A stretch of 7,058 nucleotides of DNA, taken from contig DATBWU010000013.1 of assembly GCA_036514635.1 (NCBI GenBank), forward strand, positions 1 through 7,058. Reading direction: 5' to 3'. A model generated the notes under the pieces. That model was not told the DNA's origin, did not search any database, and was given only the letters and a program-made list of their open reading frames with translations. This document shows, in pieces, positions 1 to 6,196 of the stretch. The stretch is from DASSFZ01 sp036514635 (GTDB taxonomy: Bacteria > Chloroflexota > Anaerolineae > Fen-1058). Numbering within the stretch: the first letter of the stretch is position 1; every line of letters starts with the position of its first letter. Made by a program: the position numbers and the translations under genes.

Positions 1-2
1 GC

Positions 3-131
3 GTCTTAAAAGTCCATTTCGCCGTCATTCTGAGGCGCGAAGCGCCGAAGAATCTCCATGTTTGCGCCGAAAAACGAGATTCTTCGCTCGCTGCGCTCGC
101 TCAGAATGACATCACCAGAGAGTTTTAAGAC
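3..131. repeat. Nested inverted repeat, REP/MITE-like, at the end of the left operon
   Basis: Two sets of inverted arms are nested here. The outer arms are GTCTTAAAA (3-11) and its exact reverse complement TTTTAAGAC (123-131). The inner arms are 24-56 and 76-110: they match over the outer 11 bases (GTCATTCTGAG) and over GAAGAATCTC next to the loop, but differ in the GC-rich middle, where the right arm has a CGCTCG-type repeat and the left arm a GCGCGAAGCGC palindrome. The 19-base loop is 57-75. GTCATTCTGAG...GAAGAATCTC inverted repeats are familiar from intergenic regions of environmental bacterial genomes, usually in many copies. The outer right arm contains the stop codon (125-127) of the coiled-coil gene, so the element abuts the coding end and may fold in the transcript as a 3' stabiliser or terminator. 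There is no long U-run, so termination is not certain. Confidence 0.75.
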
Positions 132-1837
132 ACTCTCTCACTGGCAAACGTCATCTGATGTCGCACTAGCTCCAGCCGATCCCGCACGTAACTTGCGAAT
201 TCCCACCATAGCTCGTCCTGCACGCCGCGCCCGCGCGCCAGGTAAGTCTCCAGCCGCTCCGCCATCGCTGCCAGTGGCAGCGCGTTGATCTGATGCTCCG
301 CCGCCTCGATCAGGTTCGCACGTTGGCCGAACTGCTCAAATGCCTCTTCGACCGCCGCGCCCAAGGTTGTATCGCCATCTTCGGCGACCAGAGCGAACGT
401 GCCGCCCCGCACGGCGATCACGCCGCTGGCGAGACCCAATGCAAAAGTCTGCCGCGCGCGATCGTCTGTCGCCAGCGCCTCGAAAACATAGTAATTGCGT
501 TGCGCCGAGGCCCGCTCGAACGCCTCGCGCGTCGCTATAAACGCAGTTATCTCCTCTGGCACGATCCCAATCTCGACATGGAGGAACTGCACCTGGTCGC
601 GGCGGCCGGTGCCCACCAGTGTCGAATTCTCAAATGCGAAACCGGAATTCGTTTCGTCAGGTACGCCCACCAGCCACCAGCCCTGTGGAGCAGCCCGGCG
701 CTCCAACTCTACGGCACGACTGTCGATGCGCCGGTAGGCTGCCTCTAGTGTCGCCGCTACCAGGTCATCGCCGGCCGGAAGCGTCTCTCCGGCCCGGGTC
801 TGAAGATCCGCTGCCTGCATCTCCATCAGCTCCAGCAACGACCATGTGGCCGTTTGTCGGCGCGCCTGCGCCAGCGCGGCATCGTACAACATCTGAAACA
901 GCTCGTCTTCGTCCATGTCCATCACCCGTGCCAGAGAGTCTGATAGGGGAGCCGTCTCGATCTGGGCTTGTAGCCGCTCGGCTAGTGCAGCATCGGTCAA
1001 GTCCACGTCGGCGTAGGGGTGCGCGACGAGCTGTGCTTGAACCGTGGAACGCGCCGTTGCGACCCGCTGCGACACCGTCCGGCAGCGAGTGACAAACTGC
1101 CCGACCTTTTCGCGCTCGCGCTGGGCCTGCCCACGTGCCTCCTGCAACACACCGATCGCAGCGGCGGTGGCATCCACGGTCAGTGCGTGCGCCTCACGAT
1201 CGTTCACCAGCCGCTCGGCCATCAGCACCACTGCCGTCACCCCAACACCCCGATCGACCACCTGTAGTAGCGTTGTCAGCATCTCGATCAGATGCGTGAT
1301 CGTCCGGCGCGATGCGTTGGCACGCAGAAAATCGTTGATGCGCGTTTGCAGCGGCTCCAGTTCCTTCTCTGCCTGGCGCATTCTCGCCAGGGCCTCGCTC
1401 CGCTGCTGTTCGAGTGTGCGGATGTTCGCGTCGCACGCTTCGACGAATGCCTTCAACCACACCGCCGGCCGCATGTGCGGATCGCGGTACAGCCCGGCAA
1501 ATGCTTCAGCCAGCAGCGGCGAAGCCTCGCGCTTGATGCCCGCCGCGCGCCGGGTGATGAGCGGCGTCCAGCGGCCACTCGGCTGTGGCGTCAGCGCGCG
1601 CTGCAGGTGGCTAAATACGCGCGGCGCGCGTTCCTTTTCGTTCCTTTCAGTCAACCCTTCGATCAGCCCGCCGAACGCGATCACCGAGTTGAACGCGCGG
1701 CCGTTCTCATCGGCGCGCACGGCATCCATCAGTGCCTCGGCTGTCAAGCCATAGCGTGCCAGAAAACTCTTCACCTCTACAGCGTAGTCCAGCGTAAGCG
1801 GTGTCGCTTGATTGTCCATCGCAGCCTCTCTTCGCAT
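125..1837 (-). CDS. Coiled-coil protein of unknown function, third gene of the tubulin-VWA operon
   Basis: This 570-residue protein belongs to no family I can name firmly. It has no signal peptide and no clear membrane segment, so it is probably cytoplasmic. It is rich in Ala, Glu, Arg and Gln. Strong helical, coiled-coil-type stretches lie at about residues 133-175 and 205-270, flanking a hydrophobic helix near 195-207. A more globular C-terminal part follows from about 375. Residues 404-433 (containing DQVQFLHVEIGIVPEEI) and 450-473 (containing FALGLASGVIAVRGG) recall, from memory, the region after the GTPase domain in long tubulin-like proteins. If so, this gene may be the split-off second half of such a protein; that is inference. 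It follows the tubulin-like gene by 58 bases, so co-transcription is likely. Two starts are possible: ATG 1837 (GAGGGG at 1842-1847, spacing 4) and ATG 1819, codon 7 (GAGAGG at 1825-1830, spacing 5). I kept the longer one but cannot decide. The stop lies inside the repeat at the left edge. Confidence 0.8.
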   Translation of the reverse strand: MRREAAMDNQATPLTLDYAVEVKSFLARYGLTAEALMDAVRADENGRAFNSVIAFGGLIEGLTERNEKERAPRVFSHLQRALTPQPSGRWTPLITRRAAGIKREASPLLAEAFAGLYRDPHMRPAVWLKAFVEACDANIRTLEQQRSEALARMRQAEKELEPLQTRINDFLRANASRRTITHLIEMLTTLLQVVDRGVGVTAVVLMAERLVNDREAHALTVDATAAAIGVLQEARGQAQREREKVGQFVTRCRTVSQRVATARSTVQAQLVAHPYADVDLTDAALAERLQAQIETAPLSDSLARVMDMDEDELFQMLYDAALAQARRQTATWSLLELMEMQAADLQTRAGETLPAGDDLVAATLEAAYRRIDSRAVELERRAAPQGWWLVGVPDETNSGFAFENSTLVGTGRRDQVQFLHVEIGIVPEEITAFIATREAFERASAQRNYYVFEALATDDRARQTFALGLASGVIAVRGGTFALVAEDGDTTLGAAVEEAFEQFGQRANLIEAAEHQINALPLAAMAERLETYLARGRGVQDELWWEFASYVRDRLELVRHQMTFASERVS

Positions 1838-1895
1838 TTCGCCCCTCGTGTATCACATCACGCTTTGCCCTCAAACGCCAACATCCCTATACTAC

Positions 1896-3059
1896 TCACG
1901 CCTCCCCGCACCTCTCGAGCAGCTGTTCCACCACCTGCTGCGCCTGGCCCAGCGCCAGCGATTCATCCAATGCGTTCAAGTTCACGGCAGCCAGTGCGGC
2001 ATTGAACGATGCCAGGAAACCGATCCGGTCGTGTGCGCCCAATTCGTCCTCGCCGCGTGTATTGACCATCAGCGACTGCAGCCGATCGCGCATCGCCGGT
2101 GTCGTCAGCAGGTGAATCCCTAATGCTACCTGGCGCAGAAAGGCATCCGTCGCCGTGTCGCTCAATTTGCCGCCGGGGTCTTCGCCTTCGGGCCACTCGG
2201 TCAGGTCGACCTGAAACAGCACATCGAAGGGTGGCCGGGCAAACGTCACCGTCTCGCCGTTGACGAACGCATGCCGGAAGCCTTCGCGGTACACCACGTC
2301 TAGCTCGCGCGTCAGCGCGGCGAAGTTGTGCCCGATATTCGGCCCTCGTCCATTGAAAGCGCGCGGCCCGATCAGCACGCCCCACACGCTCAGGTTCGTC
2401 GCCCCGCGCCGCTCCAGCAGGTGACGCGTGTAGTAGGCGTCGTGGATAATCGTTGCCGAGCCTAGCCCGCCGACGGCACTGCTCACCTTCACGATCAACA
2501 GTGGCTGTTCACGCCGTACTTCGGCCTCCCGCTCGGCCAGCACTTGCTGCATGGACATGCGCTTGCCCAACACAGTCGGATAGAAAATATCCAGCGCGCG
2601 CGATGTCGCCGTGTGGATCGTAGCGATGTCGAGCTCGTAGTCGAGAATGCCGATCGGCCGCCACTGGCCCGCGCCGTGGCCGTAAGTCAGGGCCACTGGA
2701 ATTCCGCGCAGCAGTCGGCGGTAGCGGCGCGCCAGTTGCGGGTAGTTCTCCAGCTCTGTCCGACTGTCCTCGACACCGAAGTGGCACATCTCGCCATCCA
2801 TCAGTGCGATGTGAACGCCACCGGGCAGGATCGTCTCGAAGCGATCCCCCCGATCAGAATCGCGCCATAGGTAGCCGGACACTTGGGTGTCGAGCGTGTC
2901 CTGCGCTTTGAGGTGAGTCACGACCCGACCGCCGGCCCCACCCAGGCCATCGTACAGCAGGCGAGCCGTCGGCAGCCGTCGAGGCGCTGCAGAGGATTTC
3001 CGCCTGTCGCCATCGGCGGCGCTGGGCGTAATGCGTGTCACCTTTAGTTGAGTTTTCAT
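1896..3059 (-). CDS. Tubulin/FtsZ-superfamily GTPase (Tubulin_2-like)
   Basis: This 387-residue protein is a predicted nucleotide-binding, filament-forming protein of the tubulin/FtsZ superfamily, close to the Tubulin_2-like bacterial group. The first 30 or so residues are a basic, low-complexity tail. The T1-like loop follows a hydrophobic strand: LLYDGLGGAGGRVV at about 34-47. The T4-like loop is KVSSAVGGLGSATI at about 191-204; the superfamily pattern is GGTGSG, so here Thr is replaced by Leu and the last Gly by Ala. A GPNIGHNFAALTREL segment at about 239-253 sits where Asn-containing nucleotide-contact helices occur in the family. ATG 3065 is also in frame, but the Shine-Dalgarno AGAGG (3066-3070) abuts it directly, while ATG 3059 has 6-base spacing, so I chose 3059. 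The gene lies 31 bases after the VWA gene. FtsZ/tubulin-like proteins encoded beside VWA proteins have been proposed to form a membrane-remodelling system. The fold call is good; GTP hydrolysis is uncertain given the altered T4 loop. Confidence 0.82.
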   Translation of the reverse strand: MKTQLKVTRITPSAADGDRRKSSAAPRRLPTARLLYDGLGGAGGRVVTHLKAQDTLDTQVSGYLWRDSDRGDRFETILPGGVHIALMDGEMCHFGVEDSRTELENYPQLARRYRRLLRGIPVALTYGHGAGQWRPIGILDYELDIATIHTATSRALDIFYPTVLGKRMSMQQVLAEREAEVRREQPLLIVKVSSAVGGLGSATIIHDAYYTRHLLERRGATNLSVWGVLIGPRAFNGRGPNIGHNFAALTRELDVVYREGFRHAFVNGETVTFARPPFDVLFQVDLTEWPEGEDPGGKLSDTATDAFLRQVALGIHLLTTPAMRDRLQSLMVNTRGEDELGAHDRIGFLASFNAALAAVNLNALDESLALGQAQQVVEQLLERCGEA

Positions 3060-3065
3060 GGTCAT

Positions 3066-3070
3066 CCTCT
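3066..3070 (-). promoter_or_regulatory. Shine-Dalgarno deciding the start of the tubulin-like gene
   Basis: AGAGG on the minus strand lies six bases before ATG 3059 but directly against the in-frame ATG at 3065. Normal spacing therefore favours 3059, giving an MKTQLKV N-terminus. This is read from the sequence and not tested. Confidence 0.6.
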
Positions 3071-3090
3071 ATCATCTCTAGAAGGCATCT

Positions 3091-4422
3091 TTACATGCCG
3101 ATTTCTTCTTCCACATCGACCACATCGCGCCGGCGAAAGAAATTCTGGTAACCGATGACGAAGCGACTTAAGTACACATCGTCGCCGTCAAACAGCAGGT
3201 GTGTCTTGACCGGGTGCCCGTCGAACCACATGGGCACGCCGCGGCTTTCGATGCGCGGCCCTTCCGGCCCAAAGACGAGAACCGCATACTCTTCTTCGCC
3301 GACGTCCCGCCCAAGCCGGATGCGACTTTGCGGACTATTGCCGATACCCCACACCTCGCCCAGCGCGAGATCGCGCAACTCGATTCGCTGCATGTCCCCG
3401 GTCTGGGGATCACAGATTTCCAAGACACCTTCATCACTGGGTATTAGCTCGGCAGTCTTCGCTGCCGGCCGGGATCGAATGAACCAGGCGCCGATTAACC
3501 CTGCTACCAGCGCAGTCCCGACGATCACTGGAAGCCATGGAAAGGTTGATCCATTCGTTTTGGGCGGATTGGACACAATGGGCTGGGCGGTGGATGTCTT
3601 GGTTGGAGATGGTTGTGGCGTTGCAGTCGGATTCGGTACATGGGTCACTGCAACATCTGCCGTAGGAACCGGAGTGGCGATTGGCGCGAAAGCCGCAAAG
3701 GCTTGCTCGACCCGGCTCACATCCTCCGGCTTTTGCACCATGAGCACGATCCCTTTCGCCGTTGCGGCCAAGTCTTGCCAGGCGGGCAGCCACTCGGCGC
3801 GAGGGGTCAGGCCGACCAACACGATTGACACGGTGACGCCGCGCCGGGCATACATCGCACCCAGGTCGCGCAGATGCTGGGCGTATATGATGCGGTCGGC
3901 AGCGGATTGTGTGGAATCGGAGTCCGGAATCCCGTCGGTGATGAGGATAACATCAGTCGTGGAGTCGAGAGCGTTCAGCAGATCGGCCAGCACCTCGGCG
4001 AGTGGTGTTCCACCAAGCGAGGCCGATTGGTCGAAAGCCGCCGAGACGCGCGCATCCAGCGCCGGATCGAGTAGGCGGGTAGCGGTGATGGCGGTAGTCG
4101 TAGCTCGCGCGCCGAAGAAGATGATGCGCACCATGTCGGTGTTGCTCGCAAACGAGCGCAGTCGAATAAGACTCGCTTCCGTCGCCTCGCGTGCAAGCAT
4201 CTGCGCCTCGGGTGTGTTGACGACGGAACGGCTTTGATCGACAAGGAAGGTGTAATGGCGTGCCGTCGCATCCATCTCCGCCGCGTGGATGGGATTGACG
4301 AGCCTGAACACGAGCACGAATAGGAGCACGCACAAGGCTAACGTTGCGATTACGATCAACAACAAGCAGCCGCAGCAGCGAAAGCCGAGCGCGCGAATGC
4401 GGCGGGGATTCACCATGTCCAT
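3091..4422 (-). CDS. Two-TM protein with extracytoplasmic VWA domain and cytoplasmic FHA-like domain
   Basis: This 443-residue membrane protein opens the left operon. Its order is: basic N-terminus (PRRIR, 6-10), TM helix 17-41, VWA domain about 55-248, Pro/Thr-rich stalk 249-294, second TM helix about 295-314, basic flank, and a C-terminal beta-rich domain about 332-430. The VWA domain has a full metal-ion-dependent adhesion site: DQSRS (D62, S64, S66), T139 in GGTP and D163 in ITDG, so divalent-metal ligand binding is expected. The positive-inside rule puts the N-terminus and C-terminal domain in the cytoplasm and the VWA domain outside. The C-terminal segments WGIGNSPQSRIRL and DGDDVYLSRFVIGYQNF resemble strands of an FHA domain, but the usual SRxH phosphothreonine-contact motif is not seen, so FHA-like is a moderate call. 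The start at 4422 follows AGGGAGG (4428-4434) with 5-base spacing; an in-frame ATG two codons later is less well placed. It probably anchors the tubulin-like partner to the membrane, which is inferred from gene order. Confidence 0.85.
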   Translation of the reverse strand: MDMVNPRRIRALGFRCCGCLLLIVIATLALCVLLFVLVFRLVNPIHAAEMDATARHYTFLVDQSRSVVNTPEAQMLAREATEASLIRLRSFASNTDMVRIIFFGARATTTAITATRLLDPALDARVSAAFDQSASLGGTPLAEVLADLLNALDSTTDVILITDGIPDSDSTQSAADRIIYAQHLRDLGAMYARRGVTVSIVLVGLTPRAEWLPAWQDLAATAKGIVLMVQKPEDVSRVEQAFAAFAPIATPVPTADVAVTHVPNPTATPQPSPTKTSTAQPIVSNPPKTNGSTFPWLPVIVGTALVAGLIGAWFIRSRPAAKTAELIPSDEGVLEICDPQTGDMQRIELRDLALGEVWGIGNSPQSRIRLGRDVGEEEYAVLVFGPEGPRIESRGVPMWFDGHPVKTHLLFDGDDVYLSRFVIGYQNFFRRRDVVDVEEEIGM

Positions 4423-4612
4423 ATCAGCCTCCCTTCATAACAGACATCTCAATCGCTGTTCACCTTCGCCTGCAGCTTGCCCGTGCACATTACTCGGCGT
4501 GATCGCCATGCACATTCGGCCCTGACTTCGACTCATCTGCGCCCTGCGAGCATAGGTATACCGCGCCGGCCAGCATCGCGCATCAGTCGCTCGCGCTAAA
4601 CACATGGGGGAT
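4423..4612. other. Intergenic region upstream of the VWA-tubulin operon
   Basis: This stretch lies between the cas-operon terminator and the VWA gene and must hold the left operon's promoter if the terminator is effective. A strong Shine-Dalgarno is present at 4428-4434. A perfect 8-base palindrome GGTATACC lies at 4555-4562, and TGCACATT occurs as a direct repeat at 4484-4491 and 4509-4516. The -10-like hexamers read on the minus strand (TATACC, TATGCT) have no acceptable -35 partner, so I do not assign a promoter. A 79-codon minus-strand frame spans much of it, but it has no recognisable motifs and runs through the terminator. Confidence 0.4.
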
Positions 4613-4649
4613 AGAGAAACAAAAAGAGACCGATTCGATCGGTCTCCTG
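4613..4649 (-). terminator. Rho-independent terminator of the cas operon
   Basis: On the minus strand, arms GAGACCGAT and ATCGGTCTC pair perfectly over 9 bases around a CGA loop (stem-loop 4626-4646) and are followed at once by TTTTTGTTTCTCT. The stem can be lengthened by a G-U pair and an A-U pair. It stands about 85 bases after the cas6 stop and faces the right way to end cas-operon transcription. It separates the CRISPR module from the tubulin-VWA operon, which therefore probably has its own promoter. Confidence 0.88.
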
Positions 4650-4729
4650 GACTAAAAGGTAGATTCAAGTGCACCTAGCTCAACGCGTCGTCAGGCGGCT
4701 ATGTTACTTCCTTGTCCCTCTATTCCTCC

Positions 4730-5524
4730 TCAGTGTGTATGCGGCCAGCGTTCGAGCCGGCGCGTCTGGCCCATGCCCTGCGTCGTCTTGTGGCCGGTGC
4801 CACAGAACCAGGCATAGTCGGCCAGCATATTGAGCAGTCGGATCGCTTGCACATCCTCCCGGTCGCGTCGTATGACAGTATACGCCACTTGGCCCACACA
4901 GCCAATCTGCGAATACGTCTCGAACTTCAGCACTTCGGATCGGATGTCGAAGCGCGACACGGCCACGAATTGCTCGACCCAATCCAGAAGCGCCTCGGCC
5001 GGCTCGATCGGCTGACCGGAGAAGGCCTGCCAACCTTTCAGGTAACTGGCGAACAGCGTGCGCGGTTCCGGCAAGGGATCATCGATATGATGCTTGTCCG
5101 GCGGCGGAAAGCCGATACGGCGGCTCGTGGGCGATTCGAAGCGCAAGACGATGAGCGGCGACGTGCCCGCCTGCTCGACGATATCGGCGTACGGGCGATG
5201 CTCCACGTCGGCATTGCCATCGATCTCCAGGATGCGCGTCCCGATCCGCAGCGTGCGTTCCTGCTCCATGCCGTTCGACACGAACGGTCCGTACTCATCC
5301 TCCAGCAGTGTCACACGAAAGTGATAGCGCTCCTCACCATCGGCGATGAGCGGCGACAAGGTGAACGGCTTTGGCTCGGCCTCGTCGTGGACGAAGTCGG
5401 CCAGCGGCGACTCGGCGGCCTTGAGCCAGCGGTACAAGAGCGCATTCAAGGCGCGGTAGACGTTGCCGGCCTCCTCGGGCAGGCTGCGGATGGTCTTGAG
5501 CGGAACGGTGATCGAGTAGGGCAT
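4730..5524 (-). CDS. cas6: CRISPR-associated endoribonuclease Cas6
   Basis: Cas6 cuts the pre-crRNA within each repeat to release crRNAs, which then load onto the effector complex. It is a metal-independent RNase with two ferredoxin-like RAMP folds. At 264 residues the protein has the usual family length. Tyr31, His46 (in FVHDEAEPKPFTLSPL) and Lys52 stand at the positions described for the catalytic triad of Pyrococcus furiosus Cas6. GCVGQVAYTV (208-217) and the C-terminal glycine-rich loop CGTGHKTTQGMGQ (241-253) are family hallmarks. It starts 10 bases after the SAVED gene's stop, so the two are co-transcribed, and it is the last gene before the terminator. Only a weak Shine-Dalgarno precedes it (GGTCGGG), which suggests translational coupling. 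Nothing in it looks broken, so crRNA processing should be intact if an array exists elsewhere. Confidence 0.95.
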   Translation of the reverse strand: MPYSITVPLKTIRSLPEEAGNVYRALNALLYRWLKAAESPLADFVHDEAEPKPFTLSPLIADGEERYHFRVTLLEDEYGPFVSNGMEQERTLRIGTRILEIDGNADVEHRPYADIVEQAGTSPLIVLRFESPTSRRIGFPPPDKHHIDDPLPEPRTLFASYLKGWQAFSGQPIEPAEALLDWVEQFVAVSRFDIRSEVLKFETYSQIGCVGQVAYTVIRRDREDVQAIRLLNMLADYAWFCGTGHKTTQGMGQTRRLERWPHTH

Positions 5525-5534
5525 CCCGACCGTT

Positions 5535-6083
5535 CTATTTTCTGCGCGGCCGCGCCGGTTTCATGAGGCGCTCGCGCGACGTGCCCCGGACGACTTCGAC
5601 GTACGTCCCGCGATCGCCGTCCCACTGGTACAGGTGGACATCGTACATGGTGCTCATCGTGCAGCCCATCGCAAACGACAGCGCGGCCGGGGCGGCCAGA
5701 AAAACGTGAAAGCGCCGCGCGCCGATCTCTGCCTGGATCGTCGTGAAGGCCGTGTAGAACTCGCGCACCAGTTCCTCCCACACGCCGGCCTCGTTCGGCA
5801 GGTGCACCACTTCGTCGGTGTCGCTGTTGGAAATCACGACGATGTCCGCCGCGATGCGGCGCGCCGCCAGGAAGGCGCGCACGTCTTCGACACTGAGGCG
5901 GCTGATACGCACGGCGATGGCGACATCGGTCGGCGCTTTCTTCCGACTTGTTTTCCCGGATGCAGGTTTCGGTTTGTTAGCCTGCCGGGCTTCCAGCCAG
6001 GCTTTGATCTGTTTGCCGGCCCAGAGCAGGATTTTCGTCGCGTCGGCCAGCGTTTGGGCGTCGGTGGGGCTGATGGGAATCAT
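5535..6083 (-). CDS. Stand-alone SAVED-domain protein, putative cyclic-oligonucleotide sensor
   Basis: SAVED domains are CARF-related sensors that bind cyclic oligonucleotides made by CBASS cyclases or by the Cas10 subunit of type III CRISPR complexes; they normally switch on a fused or partner effector. This 182-residue protein has an N-terminal helix (about 8-34), a Lys/Pro-rich linker (37-51), and a domain from 52 to about 168. The diagnostic part is FHVFLAAPAALSFAMG (125-140) followed by VHLYQWDGDRGTYVEVV (149-165), matching the SAVED pattern of a hydrophobic strand, PAALxxxxG helix and xLYxxD strand. A basic tail ends the protein. No nuclease, protease, TIR, CHAT or clear membrane segment is visible, unlike most SAVED proteins, and the domain is on the short side. 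The start ATG 6083 has a GAGAG six bases upstream. It sits between a RAMP gene and cas6, supporting a type III signalling role. The domain call is confident by motif; ligand and effector are unknown. Confidence 0.8.
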   Translation of the reverse strand: MIPISPTDAQTLADATKILLWAGKQIKAWLEARQANKPKPASGKTSRKKAPTDVAIAVRISRLSVEDVRAFLAARRIAADIVVISNSDTDEVVHLPNEAGVWEELVREFYTAFTTIQAEIGARRFHVFLAAPAALSFAMGCTMSTMYDVHLYQWDGDRGTYVEVVRGTSRERLMKPARPRRK

Positions 6084-6096
6084 GCTTCGCTCTCGT

Positions 6097-6180
6097 TCAC
6101 TTGCGCTTTGAATAACGCGCGATGCCGAGGATCAGGATTTCTTCCCAGCGTGTTCGCAGGAAGCGCAAGAGAGGAATCAT
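6097..6180 (-). CDS. Possible 27-residue small ORF between RAMP and SAVED genes
   Basis: An ATG-initiated 27-codon frame fills most of the gap between the RAMP and SAVED genes. The predicted peptide begins MIPLLRFLRTRW, has a hydrophobic EEILILGIA core and ends in a basic YSKRK tail. The AAAGAG before its ATG has no spacing, so initiation would be poor unless coupled to the RAMP stop 17 bases upstream. It may be a tiny helical protein, the residue of a longer gene, or chance. I recognise no family. Confidence 0.2.
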   Translation of the reverse strand: MIPLLRFLRTRWEEILILGIARYSKRK

Positions 6181-6196
6181 CTCTTTGCTGGCCGCG

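Noticed and set aside
293..2005. Several plus-strand open frames opposite the coiled-coil gene
   Set aside because: They overlap each other in different frames and are Arg/Pro/His-rich, as expected for the reverse strand of a GC-rich gene.
3155..4237. Long plus-strand open frame (360 codons)
   Set aside because: It is antisense to the VWA gene, is Ser/Arg/Pro-rich with no domain pattern, and the minus-strand protein has clear motifs.
4540..4580. Sigma-70 promoter for the VWA operon around GGTATACC
   Set aside because: The TATACC and TATGCT hexamers lack a credible -35 element at 16-18 bases, so the promoter cannot be placed from sequence alone.
4435..4674. Minus-strand 79-codon frame in the intergenic region
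   Set aside because: It runs through the terminator hairpin, ends just before the VWA gene's ribosome site, and has no family features.
4712..5566. Plus-strand open frame of 284 codons opposite cas6
   Set aside because: It is a shadow of the high-GC cas6 gene with no recognisable motif; Cas6 hallmarks are on the minus strand.
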